DNA from: Weissella tructae
GTDB lineage: Bacteria; Bacillota; Bacilli; Lactobacillales; Lactobacillaceae
Assembly: GCF_000732905.1 (NCBI RefSeq)
Contig: NZ_CP007588.1
Span: forward strand, 496,001-560,000
DNA: 64,000 bases
Reading direction: 5' to 3'
The notes beneath the pieces are model-generated. The model was not told the DNA's origin. It did no database searches and worked only from the letters and a program-made list of their open reading frames with translations. A program made the position numbers and the translations under genes. Shown piece after piece: positions 36,543-45,517 of this stretch; within the stretch, counting starts at the first letter, position 1; each line of letters opens with the position of its first letter.

Positions 36543-36571
36543 TTGAGATAGCGCTCTCAATATGCTATGAT
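36543..36571 (+). promoter_or_regulatory. Promoter of the aldose epimerase gene with embedded inverted repeat
   Basis: TTGAGA (36543-36548), 17 bases ending TGC, TATGAT (36566-36571): good -35 and extended -10. The -35 and spacer form the dyad TTGAGA-TAGCGC-TCTCAA (36543-36560), a candidate operator. Confidence 0.65.
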
Positions 36572-36617
36572 TATTGATGACGAAACACACTGGCTTAGTA
36601 TTGGAAAGAGGGAGCAT

Positions 36618-37517
36618 ATGGCGGTTAAATTAGATAATGGTAGTATTGTGGTTACCATCTCTGAGCATGGCGCAGAATTAATCAGCGTTAAGAACAAAGA
36701 GAGTGGCTTAGAATATATGTGGGAAGGTGATCCTGCAATCTGGGGTCGTCATGCGCCCAATCTATTTCCAATTGTTGGCCGTCTAAAAGGTGATCGCTAC
36801 AAGTACCGTGATAAGACATACTTTATGACGCAACACGGTTTTGCTCGTGATAACGAATTCGATCTTGTTGAAAAGACTGCTTCAACTGCTCGTTTCCGTT
36901 TGACAGACAGCGAAGAAACACGTGCGATTTACCCATTCCATTTCCAATTTGACATCTTGTACCGTCTAACAGAACAAGATACATTGGGAATTGTTTATAT
37001 CGTGACAAATATTGACCGTCACGACATCTTCTTCTCTGTTGGGGGACACCCAGCTTTCCGTGTGCCATTGAGCATTGAAGGAAGTGAAGAAGAAAACGAC
37101 AGCTTCACAGATTACTATGTGAACGTTGACCCACGTCGTACATACCAACAAGCAAAGTTGGTTGGGCCACATCTAGATAACAACATTGAAGGTTATTTTG
37201 ATGCCCATATCCCACTACGTTTACGTCGTGATGACTTTAAGGATGATGCAATCATCTTACGCTTAGATGAAAATCCAACATCATTGGTTTTGTCAAAGCG
37301 TACTGAATCACATGGGGTGACAATGCACTTACAAAATGCAAAGTATGTTGGGATTTGGACACCATATGCCAAGGAAGCACCATTTGTATGTATCGAACCA
37401 TGGTGGGGTGTTGCGGATACTGTTGACGCTGATGGTGATATTACGCATAAGTTTGCGATTAACAAGCTTGCGCCAGCACAAACATTTACAGGGTCATATT
37501 CATTAACATTCTTCTAA
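36618..37517 (+). CDS. Aldose 1-epimerase family protein (LacX/GalM-like)
   Basis: 299 residues. Aldose epimerase superfamily (LacX-type subgroup): EHGAELISVKNKESG, YMWEGDPAIWGRHAPNLFPIVG, FFSVGGHPAFRVPL (the GGHPAF His region) and WTPYAKEAPFVCIEPWWG. Members interconvert alpha and beta anomers of aldoses or act on hexose-6-phosphates. ATG 36618 follows AGAGGGA; a longer in-frame start at 36567 would overlap the -10 box. Single gene with its own promoter and terminator. Confidence 0.9.
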   Translation: MAVKLDNGSIVVTISEHGAELISVKNKESGLEYMWEGDPAIWGRHAPNLFPIVGRLKGDRYKYRDKTYFMTQHGFARDNEFDLVEKTASTARFRLTDSEETRAIYPFHFQFDILYRLTEQDTLGIVYIVTNIDRHDIFFSVGGHPAFRVPLSIEGSEEENDSFTDYYVNVDPRRTYQQAKLVGPHLDNNIEGYFDAHIPLRLRRDDFKDDAIILRLDENPTSLVLSKRTESHGVTMHLQNAKYVGIWTPYAKEAPFVCIEPWWGVADTVDADGDITHKFAINKLAPAQTFTGSYSLTFF

Positions 37518-37566
37518 TTAACGTTGATGAATATTTTCTAATAAATAAATCAATCAAAAAATATAG

Positions 37567-37594
37567 CACTTGAACCTACTTTCTGCGGGTTCGA
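37567..37594 (+). terminator. Terminator after the aldose epimerase gene
   Basis: CACTTGAACC pairs with GGTTCGAGTG (one G-U pair), followed by T7. Confidence 0.85.
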
Positions 37595-37778
37595 GTGTTT
37601 TTTTGTATGTTTTTGTATATATAAGGTCTTTTATTATTCTGCGTTGTACAGCATCCCCAGTCAGTAAGATTAAACGTTTTCGGAGGTAATCGTAAACACG
37701 TGATAAATCGAATATCATCGTAGGAATAAGCGGGCGGTGATTAACATGTCAGTAAAGGGAAAGGGTGGTATAAGGCCA
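37595..37778. other. Intergenic sequence between convergent transcripts
   Basis: Part of a 371-base gap between the epimerase and MFS stop codons. Beyond the two terminators I find no gene, repeat or recognisable site. Confidence 0.5.
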
Positions 37779-37840
37779 CAAAAAAAGACCACCTAGCATA
37801 GATTATCTATGCACAAGTGATCTGATATGAAGGTGTGGTT
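37779..37840 (-). terminator. Terminator of the MFS transporter gene (minus strand), branched
   Basis: Read on the minus strand, ACCACACC pairs with GGTGGT and encloses a second stem GCATAGAT-TATC-ATGC type (GCATAGAT/ATCTATGC), followed by CTTTTTTT. Confidence 0.65.
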
Positions 37841-37888
37841 ATCTTTGTTACTACCATATGTGGGCAGACCCGGATAACGATATTTAAA

Positions 37889-39070
37889 TTAGTTTGCTTG
37901 TAATTGCTTGTGTAGACGGTAAGCAATGAAAATAGCGAACAATACCATCAAGATACTAAATAGTGGTGTTGTGTTGAGGCTCATTTGTGTTGAGACATAA
38001 CCACCTAAGGTAGAACCAAAGGCGATTCCGATGTTGAAGGCAGAGATGTTTAGTGACGCCGCAATCGTCATGTCTTCAGGAACCAACTTGTTCGCTTGAT
38101 CCATCATCATAAGTTGTAGTCCAGGGACACTCATGAAGGCAAATAGTCCCATTAATAGGACAGCAACTAGCCCAAGCCAGTGCATGCTTTGGACTAACCA
38201 CAAGAATAGCATCACAACTGCCAAACCAGACATCATACGGATTAGGGCTGTTAGGGCGTTCTTATTGGCCCACTTACCACCTAATGTGTTTCCAATCGCA
38301 ACCATGATACCGTAGGCAACGAGAATTAAGACAACCGCTGACATTGACCAACCCATTTGTGTGTTCAAAATTGGTGTTAGATATGTGTAAACCACGAATG
38401 GTGCACCATAACCGAAGATTGTCATCAATAGAATAGCACGTAGGGCAGGTTGCTTAAGGATACGAATGATTCCCTTAGGGTCAGCCTTACCGGGGATGGC
38501 CAAGTCTTTTGGAATCAAGAAGAAATTCGCGATTAGGCCAATCAGTCCGATAACTGTAATGAAGATGAATGACCATTGCCAACTTGTTTGTTGTCCGATG
38601 AAGGTACCAAGTGGGACTCCAGTCACTGTCGCAACAGTCAAGCCAGTAAACATAATCGCAATGGCGCTGGCACGACGTTCAAATGGTACAACGGCTGCGG
38701 CAATAAGTGATGAAACTGACATGAACAAACCATGTGCTAAGGCGGCGATGAAACGCCCCATCAATAAAATCATAAAGGTTGGCGCAAAGGCAGTCACCAA
38801 ATTACCAACGATAAAGATAATCATTGTTAGTAACATTAGCGTGTGACGGTTTAGCTTACCCGTTAATAGGGTTAGTAGTGGTGCCCCAATCACAATTCCA
38901 ATCGCATATAGTGAGACGGTTGTACCAGCTTGAGATAAGCTGATACCAAAATCTTGCATCAACATGGGAATCAAGCCCACGCTAATAAATTCAGTTGAAC
39001 CAATCGCGAAAGCGCTAATGGCTAGCGCTAATAAAGTTAAATTAGCGCGTTTGTTTGACGTCTTTGTCAT
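37889..39070 (-). CDS. MFS drug/sugar efflux transporter, DHA1 (AraJ/Cml-like) family
   Basis: 393 residues with about 12 hydrophobic helices. The motif A-like loop GAPLLTLLTGKLNRHTLM after helix 2 and the GFISVGLIP-type start (STEFISVGLIPMLMQDFGIS) match the DHA1 group of proton-driven exporters (AraJ, YdhP, chloramphenicol efflux). Substrate unknown. TTGGAGT precedes the ATG. It is monocistronic on the minus strand with a promoter whose -35 overlaps a TACT-N8-AGTA dyad, suggesting a specific regulator. Confidence 0.88.
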   Translation of the reverse strand: MTKTSNKRANLTLLALAISAFAIGSTEFISVGLIPMLMQDFGISLSQAGTTVSLYAIGIVIGAPLLTLLTGKLNRHTLMLLTMIIFIVGNLVTAFAPTFMILLMGRFIAALAHGLFMSVSSLIAAAVVPFERRASAIAIMFTGLTVATVTGVPLGTFIGQQTSWQWSFIFITVIGLIGLIANFFLIPKDLAIPGKADPKGIIRILKQPALRAILLMTIFGYGAPFVVYTYLTPILNTQMGWSMSAVVLILVAYGIMVAIGNTLGGKWANKNALTALIRMMSGLAVVMLFLWLVQSMHWLGLVAVLLMGLFAFMSVPGLQLMMMDQANKLVPEDMTIAASLNISAFNIGIAFGSTLGGYVSTQMSLNTTPLFSILMVLFAIFIAYRLHKQLQAN

Positions 39071-39107
39071 AAGTATTACTCCAATCAGTGTTAAATGTTG
39101 TACTTAG

Positions 39108-39138
39108 TTTATAAGTGACAGGTACTTATTGTCTAGTA
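39108..39138 (-). promoter_or_regulatory. MFS promoter with overlapping TACT-N8-AGTA dyad
   Basis: On the minus strand TAGACA (39130-39135) and TATAAA (39108-39113) are 16 bases apart. The dyad TACT...AGTA (39123-39138) overlaps the -35. Similar TACT-N7-AGTA operators bind MarR/DUF24 (HxlR) repressors such as YodB; the N8 spacing differs. Confidence 0.5.
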
Positions 39139-39226
39139 GGCACTTTCTTGAAACATAGGCACAAAAAAGTAACTATTGATGATGGATAGCGCAAAGCGAA
39201 TATCGTGATCATGCGAGACGAGAAAA

Positions 39227-39264
39227 ATAAAAAACGACCAATCTCACGATGGGATTAGTCGTTT
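39227..39264 (-). terminator. Terminator of plsY (minus strand)
   Basis: On the minus strand AAACGACTAATC pairs with GATTGGTCGTTT around a short inner segment, followed by T residues. Confidence 0.85.
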
Positions 39265-39282
39265 AATACGATATCGATTTAA

Positions 39283-39912
39283 TTATTTCTTGCTTGCCCA
39301 GTAAACCAGACCAAAAGGTACTTTGCTTTCCGTACCTTGTGCAATACGCTTAATGTTTTCACGATGACGGTAGAAGACAAAGATTGTCAGTGCCAGCGCG
39401 ATAATGAATAGCACCCAGTCACCAATAACGATTGAAGCGATGGTAACGATTAAGAAACCAGCCATAGAAGCGATTGAGACGGTACTTGTAATGAAGATAC
39501 CTAGGACGAAGATGAAGCAAGCAAAGGCAAACATCCCCGGATTGTACATCAACAAGACCCCAACGGATGTTGCGACGGCCTTACCACCTTTAAAGCCAAT
39601 CCAAAATGAATAAGTGTGACCTAAAATCGCACCTAGACCGACGGCAAAGAACCACCATGATTCACCAGCAGGTAGGGGTCCCCAAAGCAACGCCATCATG
39701 GCCCCAACACTTCCTTTTAGGATATCTAAGACCATCACAGATGTCCCAGCAAGTGCACCTAAGTTACGGAAAGTATTGGTTGTGCCAATATTACCAGAAC
39801 CCATTTCAAGCAAGTTTTTCTTGAAAAATACACGGCCAATCCAGTAACCAACCGGTGTCGCCCCAATAATGTAGGCTAAGGCAAAACTAATTAAAAAATG
39901 GATGATACTCAT
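39283..39912 (-). CDS. plsY: Glycerol-3-phosphate acyltransferase PlsY
   Basis: 209 residues, five predicted membrane helices. The conserved cytosolic motifs are visible: GSGNIGTTNTFRNLG near residue 37, GHTYSFWIGFKGGKAVATSVG near 105, and a C-terminal RHRENIKR segment. PlsY transfers the acyl group from acyl-phosphate to glycerol-3-phosphate, the first step of phospholipid synthesis with PlsX. AAGGAG precedes the ATG. It is divergent from parE, as in many Bacilli. Confidence 0.95.
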   Translation of the reverse strand: MSIIHFLISFALAYIIGATPVGYWIGRVFFKKNLLEMGSGNIGTTNTFRNLGALAGTSVMVLDILKGSVGAMMALLWGPLPAGESWWFFAVGLGAILGHTYSFWIGFKGGKAVATSVGVLLMYNPGMFAFACFIFVLGIFITSTVSIASMAGFLIVTIASIVIGDWVLFIIALALTIFVFYRHRENIKRIAQGTESKVPFGLVYWASKK

Positions 39913-39957
39913 TCCAAACTCCTTCTTACGTGTTCACGTTTATCATTCAGTGCCTTC

Positions 39958-39985
39958 ATTTTAGCATGACTTAGGCGCCTAAGTC
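39958..39985 (-). promoter_or_regulatory. plsY promoter region: extended -10 next to a perfect 18-bp palindrome
   Basis: On the minus strand TGCTAAAAT (39958-39966) is an extended -10. Directly upstream lies the perfect palindrome GACTTAGGCGCCTAAGTC (39968-39985), covering the spacer and -35 position. Confidence 0.55.
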
Positions 39986-40016
39986 GCTTTTATTTAAGTA
40001 AATTTGGCTTTGATTC

Positions 40017-40045
40017 TTGCCGAGCATTGCACATTACGCTAATAT
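40017..40045 (+). promoter_or_regulatory. parE-parC promoter
   Basis: TTGCCG (40017-40022), 17 bases, TAATAT (40040-40045). The predicted start near 40052 puts the whole inverted repeat 40057-40105 in the leader RNA. Confidence 0.55.
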
Positions 40046-40056
40046 GTAACTTGAAT

Positions 40057-40105
40057 GTCGTAAATTTTCTACAGTTTTCGACAAATATAGTAGAAAATTA
40101 ACGAC
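40057..40105 (+). repeat. Long inverted repeat in the parE leader
   Basis: GTCGTAAATTTTCTAC (40057-40072) is complementary to GTAGAAAATTAACGAC (40090-40105) at 15 of 16 positions, with a 17-base loop. No T run follows, so it is not a terminator. It ends about 20 bases before the AAAGGGG ribosome binding site. Confidence 0.75.
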
Positions 40106-40133
40106 AATAGTTATTAATCAAAGGGGAACGTCC

Positions 40134-42185
40134 ATGACTAACAAGAACACTTATTCGGATGATTCCATTACAGTCCTTGAGGGACTAGAAGCGGTGCGTA
40201 AGCGCCCAGGGATGTATATTGGGTCAACTGATGGGAAAGGACTACATCATTTAGTCTACGAAATTTTTGACAACGCAGTCGATGAAGCGCTGGCTGGTTT
40301 TGGTAATGAAATCAATGTCACGATTCACGCCGATAATAGCATTACTGTTGTCGACCATGGGCGAGGGATGCCGGTGGGGATGCATGCGTCTGGTAAACCA
40401 ACCCCAGAAGTTATTTTGACAGTCCTTCATGCTGGAGGAAAGTTTGGACAAGGTGGGTATAAGACATCTGGAGGTCTACACGGAGTTGGATCATCAGTTG
40501 TTAATGCCTTGTCTGAAAGTCTAACCGTAACGATTGTTCGTGACGGTGTGAAATACCAAGAACACTTCTTAAATGGTGGACACCCAGATGGGACGTTAGA
40601 AAATCTCGGGAAAACCAAGGCCGGCAATGGAACAACATTGACGTTTAAGCCTGATCCAACCATTTTTTCAACAACTATCTACAATTTCAATACCCTAGCT
40701 GAACGTTTACGTGAATCAGCGTTTTTGTTGCGTGATGTTAAAATCACCCTAACGGACGAACGACCAGGGCAAGAACAAACAGAAGTCTACCATTACCCAG
40801 AAGGTATCCGTGCCTTTGTTTCTTACTTAAACGAAGAAAAAGATACGCTTGGGGATGTGATGTACTTTGATGGTACTGATAAGGGTGTCGAAGTTGAAGT
40901 AGCTGCGCAATATAATGACGGTTACTCAGAAACAATGATGTCATTCGTTAATAATGTGCGTACACCAGATGGTGGAACTCATGAAGCTGGTCTACGTTCA
41001 GCGTGGACAAAAGCGTTTAATGAATATGCCCGTAAAGTAAATCTCCTAAAAGAAAAAGATAAGAACCTAGAAGGTACTGACGTTCGCGAAGGTCTTTCTG
41101 CGGTTGTTTCACTGCGTATTCCAGAAGACTTGTTGCAATTTGAAGGACAAACCAAGGATAAGCTTGGAACACCAGAAGCGCGTTCAATTGTGGACAGTGT
41201 TGTCGCCGAACAATTAGGCTTTTACTTGATGGAAAACGGTGAATTCTCACAGAATTTGATTCGTAAGGCCATTCGCGCCCGTGAAGCCCGTGAAGCAGCC
41301 CGTAAAGCCCGTGAAGAATCACGTAACGGTAAGAAGAAGGGAAAGCGCGATCAATTACTTTCAGGTAAGCTAACACCCGCACAATCAAAGAATGCCAAGA
41401 AGAACGAATTGTTTTTGGTCGAGGGTGATTCAGCCGGTGGTTCAGCTAAGCAAGGACGTGATCGTAAGTTCCAAGCGATTTTGCCATTGCGTGGTAAGGT
41501 ATTGAACACTGAAAAGGCTAAATTAGCCGATATCATGAAGAATGAAGAAATCTCAACAATCATCTACACCATTGGTGGGGGTGCCGGGGCAGATTTCAAC
41601 ATTGAAGATATCAACTACGACAAGATTATTATTATGACCGACGCCGACGATGACGGAGCGCACATTCAAATCTTGTTGCTAACATTCTTTTACAAGTACA
41701 TGCGTCCATTGATTGAAGCCGGTAAGGTCTATATCGCTTTGCCACCTTTGTACATGTTACGTGGTAAGGGAACTGGTAAGAAGAATCAAATCGAATACGC
41801 TTGGACTGACCGTGAACTAGAAAAGGTCGGCGACAAGATGGGACGTGGTTATACCTTGCAACGCTTTAAGGGGCTTGGTGAAATGAATGCCGAACAATTG
41901 TGGGCAACAACCATGGATCCAGAACACCGTACGTTGATTCGTGTCATGATTGATGATGCAATGGTCGCTGAAAAGCGCGTGACAACGTTAATGGGTGATA
42001 AGGTTGAACCACGTCGTAAGTGGATTGAAAACAATGTTGCCTTTACATTAGGGGATGAAACAGATTCTTTGCTAGATGACGCAACCGCTGAACCAACTGT
42101 GGCTGTACCAGAAGCAACTGAAGAAGTGGCCATGACATTGGATTTGCCAGGTCTTGATGTAGAAAAGGAGGATCACGATGTCTAA
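40134..42185 (+). CDS. parE: DNA topoisomerase IV subunit B
   Basis: 683 residues. The GHKL ATPase domain has [29 protein letters not shown] and [14 protein letters not shown]. The transducer is followed by the TOPRIM domain with [18 protein letters not shown] and DADDDGAHI. It supplies the ATPase for decatenation of daughter chromosomes with ParC. ParE rather than GyrB is supported by the adjacent parC and the divergent plsY. It overlaps the parC start by 8 bases. An acidic tail follows the last conserved block. Confidence 0.96.
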   Translation: MTNKNTYSDDSITVLEGLEAVRKRPGMYIGSTDGKGLHHLVYEIFDNAVDEALAGFGNEINVTIHADNSITVVDHGRGMPVGMHASGKPTPEVILTVLHAGGKFGQGGYKTSGGLHGVGSSVVNALSESLTVTIVRDGVKYQEHFLNGGHPDGTLENLGKTKAGNGTTLTFKPDPTIFSTTIYNFNTLAERLRESAFLLRDVKITLTDERPGQEQTEVYHYPEGIRAFVSYLNEEKDTLGDVMYFDGTDKGVEVEVAAQYNDGYSETMMSFVNNVRTPDGGTHEAGLRSAWTKAFNEYARKVNLLKEKDKNLEGTDVREGLSAVVSLRIPEDLLQFEGQTKDKLGTPEARSIVDSVVAEQLGFYLMENGEFSQNLIRKAIRAREAREAARKAREESRNGKKKGKRDQLLSGKLTPAQSKNAKKNELFLVEGDSAGGSAKQGRDRKFQAILPLRGKVLNTEKAKLADIMKNEEISTIIYTIGGGAGADFNIEDINYDKIIIMTDADDDGAHIQILLLTFFYKYMRPLIEAGKVYIALPPLYMLRGKGTGKKNQIEYAWTDRELEKVGDKMGRGYTLQRFKGLGEMNAEQLWATTMDPEHRTLIRVMIDDAMVAEKRVTTLMGDKVEPRRKWIENNVAFTLGDETDSLLDDATAEPTVAVPEATEEVAMTLDLPGLDVEKEDHDV

Positions 42186-44649
42186 TTCAAGTCATATTGA
42201 AGAATTAAGTCTTGAAACCGTGATGGGTGACCGTTTCGGTCGTTATTCAAAATACATTATTCAAGAACGTGCTTTGCCAGACATTCGTGATGGTCTAAAG
42301 CCAGTACAACGTCGTATCTTGTACGCGATGCATAAAGACGGGAATACCTTTGATAAGCAATTCCGTAAGTCTGCCAAGTCTGTTGGTAACGTAATGGGTA
42401 ATTTCCACCCCCACGGTGACTCATCTATCTATGAGGCCATGGTACGTATGTCACAAGACTGGAAGCTACGTGCGCCTTTGATTGAGATGCACGGAAACAA
42501 TGGGTCTATTGACAATGATCCGCCCGCTGCGATGCGTTATACAGAAGCGCGTCTATCAAAGTTGGCTGGGGAAATGCTACGAGATTTGGATAAAGAGACG
42601 GTAGACATGGTCTTGAACTTCGATGATACGGAGTATGAACCAACTGTTTTGCCAGCTCATTTCCCAAATCTATTGGTGAATGGGGCAACCGGTATCTCAG
42701 CCGGTTATGCGACCGAAATTCCACCGCATAACTTAGGTGAAGTGATTGATGCGTTGGTGCACTTGATTGGGCATCCCAATGCTTCTTTGACTGACTTGAT
42801 GGATTACATCAAAGGACCTGACTTCCCAACGGGAGCGATTATTCAAGGCTTAGACGGTATCAAGTCGGCTTATGAAGATGGTCGTGGTCGTATTATTGTC
42901 CGTTCACGAACAAACATTAAGCCACTTAAGGGTGGTAAGTCACAAATTGAAGTGACTGAAATTCCGTATGAAGTGAATAAGTCAGCCTTAGTAAAGAAGC
43001 TAGACGAAATTCGTTTGAATAAAGACGTGGCTGGTATTACGGAAGTCCGTGATGAATCAGACCGTGAAGGGTTATCAATTGTTATTGAATTAGGGAAGGA
43101 AGCCAACGTTGATGGTATCTTGACTTACTTATTCAAGAAGACTGATTTACAAGTCACGTATAACTTCAACATGGTGGCAATTCATAACCAACGTCCAGAA
43201 CGTGTGGGTCTAAAGCAAGCCTTAGTGGCTTTCTTAGAACATCAAGTTGAAATTATTACCAAGCGTACCGAATATGACCTAAAGAAGGCCTTGAACCGAC
43301 AACACATTGTCACTGGTCTGATTAAGATGATGTCTATTCTAGATCAAGTGATTGCGACTATTCGTGGTTCTAAGGATCGTAAGGATGCTAAGAACAACTT
43401 GGTACAAACATTTGATTTCACCGAAGTACAAGCAGAAGCGATTGTAACGATGCAATTGTACCGTTTGACAAATACTGACGTGACACAATTAGAAGCGGAA
43501 AATACAGAACTAAGTGAAAAGATTCAACACTTTAACTTGGTGCTATCTGATCCTAAGGCCCTACGTAAGGTCTTACGTGATGAATTGAAGGCCATTAAGA
43601 AGGAATATGCCACACCACGTTTGTCAACGATTGAAGCTGAAGTTGAAGAACTAAAGATTGATCAAAACGTGACGGTGGTAACGGAAGACGTGATGCTACT
43701 TGTTTCAAAGGGTGGTTACGTTAAGCGTTCATCTATTCGTTCCTATAATGCGTCAGGGGATGATAACGGACTACGTGAAGATGACGATGTTGTCTTCATG
43801 CAAGAAGTGAATACACTTCAACATGTCTTCATGATTACTGACCGTGGAAATGTGATTTATCGTCCGGTGCATGAAATCGCAGAAATGCGTTGGAAAGAAC
43901 CCGGAGAACATTTGTCACAAACGATTACAGGTCTAAACCCTGATGAATTAATCATCGCAGTGAAGGTTGTGGCAGATGTTGTGAACTTACCAGGTGAATG
44001 GCTAGTTGCGACACAAAGCGGTTTGATTAAGCGTACGCAATTCGCCGATCTTGCGCCACGTAGTAATTACCGTAAGAAAGCAACACCTGTTATCAAGTTA
44101 AAGACGGATACTGATTCAGTGGTTGGCCTACAATGGTTTAACCCGAATGAACACACCGCCTCAACGATTGTACTGACATCTTATCAAGGAAATGGTTTGC
44201 GCTATGACTTGAGTGAAGTGCCAACAACCGGGGCTCGTACAGCCGGAGTTAAGGCGATGAGTCTTGAGGCCGAAGATGACATGATTACGGGGATGGGGAT
44301 TGTATCTGAATCTGACACGCAAGCATTAGCGTTGATTACAAATCGTGGTGCCTTTAAGTGGATGGCCATTGATGAATTACCAACGACAAGTCGTGCCCGT
44401 AAGGGAGTGGCGATTATGCGTGAGCTAAAGAAGGAACCGCATCGTGTGGTTGCTTCAGCAGTACTTGATCAGAAGGCCCCAAACCCGTTGACGATTGTGA
44501 CGGGGATGGACAAGGTCTTTACGATTAATCCATTAGATTATCCATTGAACCAACGTTATAGTAACGGAAGTTTTGTGATTGATGCTGCTGTAGATGGAGC
44601 GCCAGTCATGATGGATATCATGGTTAATGTACCTGTTTTAAAGGCTTAA
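42178..44649 (+). CDS. parC: DNA topoisomerase IV subunit A
   Basis: 823 residues. Winged-helix domain with the quinolone-resistance region [10 protein letters not shown] (Ser82, Glu86, i.e. the wild-type-like residues) and the catalytic Tyr121 in [12 protein letters not shown] coiled-coil tower and a C-terminal beta-pinwheel follow (repeats such as GGYVKRSS and SGLIKRTQF). AAAGGAGG lies inside the end of parE. Last gene before a strong terminator. Confidence 0.96.
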   Translation: MSNSSHIEELSLETVMGDRFGRYSKYIIQERALPDIRDGLKPVQRRILYAMHKDGNTFDKQFRKSAKSVGNVMGNFHPHGDSSIYEAMVRMSQDWKLRAPLIEMHGNNGSIDNDPPAAMRYTEARLSKLAGEMLRDLDKETVDMVLNFDDTEYEPTVLPAHFPNLLVNGATGISAGYATEIPPHNLGEVIDALVHLIGHPNASLTDLMDYIKGPDFPTGAIIQGLDGIKSAYEDGRGRIIVRSRTNIKPLKGGKSQIEVTEIPYEVNKSALVKKLDEIRLNKDVAGITEVRDESDREGLSIVIELGKEANVDGILTYLFKKTDLQVTYNFNMVAIHNQRPERVGLKQALVAFLEHQVEIITKRTEYDLKKALNRQHIVTGLIKMMSILDQVIATIRGSKDRKDAKNNLVQTFDFTEVQAEAIVTMQLYRLTNTDVTQLEAENTELSEKIQHFNLVLSDPKALRKVLRDELKAIKKEYATPRLSTIEAEVEELKIDQNVTVVTEDVMLLVSKGGYVKRSSIRSYNASGDDNGLREDDDVVFMQEVNTLQHVFMITDRGNVIYRPVHEIAEMRWKEPGEHLSQTITGLNPDELIIAVKVVADVVNLPGEWLVATQSGLIKRTQFADLAPRSNYRKKATPVIKLKTDTDSVVGLQWFNPNEHTASTIVLTSYQGNGLRYDLSEVPTTGARTAGVKAMSLEAEDDMITGMGIVSESDTQALALITNRGAFKWMAIDELPTTSRARKGVAIMRELKKEPHRVVASAVLDQKAPNPLTIVTGMDKVFTINPLDYPLNQRYSNGSFVIDAAVDGAPVMMDIMVNVPVLKA

Positions 44650-44662
44650 AAAGACAAAAATG

Positions 44663-44698
44663 AAAGAGCGTGACGCTAAGGCGTCATGCTCTTTTTTA
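44663..44698 (+). terminator. Terminator after parC
   Basis: AAAGAGCGTGACGC pairs with GCGTCATGCTCTTT (one G-U pair) around TAAG, followed by TTT. Confidence 0.93.
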
Positions 44699-44705
44699 TT
44701 TATTT

Positions 44706-44725
44706 AAAAGAAAACGTTTTCTTTT
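44706..44725 (+). promoter_or_regulatory. Perfect 20-bp palindrome, cre-like
   Basis: Core AGAAAACGTTTTCT with AAA/TTT extension on both sides. It matches 12 of 14 cre positions (the terminal T and A are changed). It ends where the second dyad begins. Confidence 0.5.
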
Positions 44726-44746
44726 TGATAGCATAGTGCTATCAAA
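44724..44746 (+). promoter_or_regulatory. Perfect dyad at the RHH regulator promoter
   Basis: TTTGATAGCA (44724-44733) and TGCTATCAAA (44737-44746) are exact inverted 10-base arms around TAG. The dyad stops two bases before the extended -10 element, a typical autoregulatory operator position. Confidence 0.7.
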
Positions 44747-44748
44747 TG

Positions 44749-44757
44749 TGCTACAAT
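44749..44757 (+). promoter_or_regulatory. Extended -10 promoter placing the transcript start at the ATG
   Basis: TGC plus TACAAT (44749-44757). The best -35-like box, TTGATA (44725-44730), is 21 bases away inside the dyad. The expected start point, about seven bases after the -10, coincides with the A of the start codon at 44764. Confidence 0.55.
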
Positions 44758-44763
44758 AGATGT

Positions 44764-45111
44764 ATGGAAGAAAAGAAATACAATGGTTTAATATCATTAC
44801 GCTTAGACAAAGACTTGCACAAGCGTGTTGCGCAAGCAGCTGAAGCCGATGATCGTAGTGTCAATAACTACATTTCAATGGTGTTAGAACATCAATTGAT
44901 GCCCAAGGTTGTTTCTAAAGAATCATTCGAACAACGTCAATTCGTTGGTCGTACGATTTCAGGAGACCGCATTACGCCAGAAAACGGACTCGTTCTAGTT
45001 GATGGTATTTATTACCGTTATTTGATGGATGGTAATAAAAATGTGGACACCAGTCGTGACTATGTGATTATTGAAGCGAATGGAAACATCTTGGTTTTAC
45101 GTGAAATGTAG
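44764..45111 (+). CDS. Ribbon-helix-helix (HicB/Arc-like) DNA-binding protein, apparently leaderless
   Basis: 115 residues. NGLISLRLDKDLHKRVAQAA followed by DRSVNNYISMVLEHQL (about 6-45) is a MetJ/Arc/HicB-type ribbon-helix-helix fold: a beta strand with alternating residues, then two helices. The C-terminal 65 residues (from about KESFEQRQFVGRTISGD) form a strand-rich domain I do not recognise. No HicA toxin gene is adjacent. There is no Shine-Dalgarno sequence and the -10 box ends 6 bases before the ATG, so the mRNA is probably leaderless. It is first of a three-gene unit with no terminator until 46350. Autoregulation through the adjacent dyad is inferred. Confidence 0.75.
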   Translation: MEEKKYNGLISLRLDKDLHKRVAQAAEADDRSVNNYISMVLEHQLMPKVVSKESFEQRQFVGRTISGDRITPENGLVLVDGIYYRYLMDGNKNVDTSRDYVIIEANGNILVLREM

Positions 45112-45128
45112 CGTAGAAAGGAGCTTTT

Positions 45129-45467
45129 ATGGCACTTTATGACGTATTAAAGACGTTAATGGAAGATCTCGATTTTGAGTCTGCGGAAGATGTGAGTCGT
45201 CCATCTTCTCAGCACCCACGCCCGCAAGCTCGACCAACTGCACCATCAGCATCACGTGTGAATCAAAATCACCGTGGGGCTGTGCAACCAGGGACATCAT
45301 CTTACATGGCGAAAGATGGTGGATTTGGGAATAATAAAAACGCAAAGAAACAATTTAAGCGACTTCAAAAAGGTGTGACACGTGGTCCTGGAAAGCATCA
45401 CAGCACCGAAGTGCGTATTGTTGAACAACTAAAGCCTTGGTTAACAGAAGGTGTCCGCAAGCCATAG
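45129..45467 (+). CDS. Hypothetical protein, basic with Pro/Ser-rich linker
   Basis: 112 residues, not recognised. A short acidic helix (ALYDVLKTLMEDLDFESAED) is followed by a Pro/Ser/Gln/Arg linker (about 23-58) and a basic C-terminal part (KKQFKRLQKGVTRGPG, then a helix VRIVEQLKPWLTEG). No signal peptide or membrane segment. AAAGGAG lies 7 bases from the ATG. It starts 17 bases after the RHH gene and precedes the SPFH gene by 50 bases. Confidence 0.7.
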   Translation: MALYDVLKTLMEDLDFESAEDVSRPSSQHPRPQARPTAPSASRVNQNHRGAVQPGTSSYMAKDGGFGNNKNAKKQFKRLQKGVTRGPGKHHSTEVRIVEQLKPWLTEGVRKP

Positions 45468-45517
45468 CCGACTGAATATGACCGAGTAACGACACGAGAA
45501 AGAAGTGAGGAATTATA

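Noticed and set aside
44764-45467. HicBA toxin-antitoxin pair
   Set aside because: The RHH domain is HicB-like but N-terminal, and the next protein lacks the HicA double-stranded-RNA-binding fold motifs.
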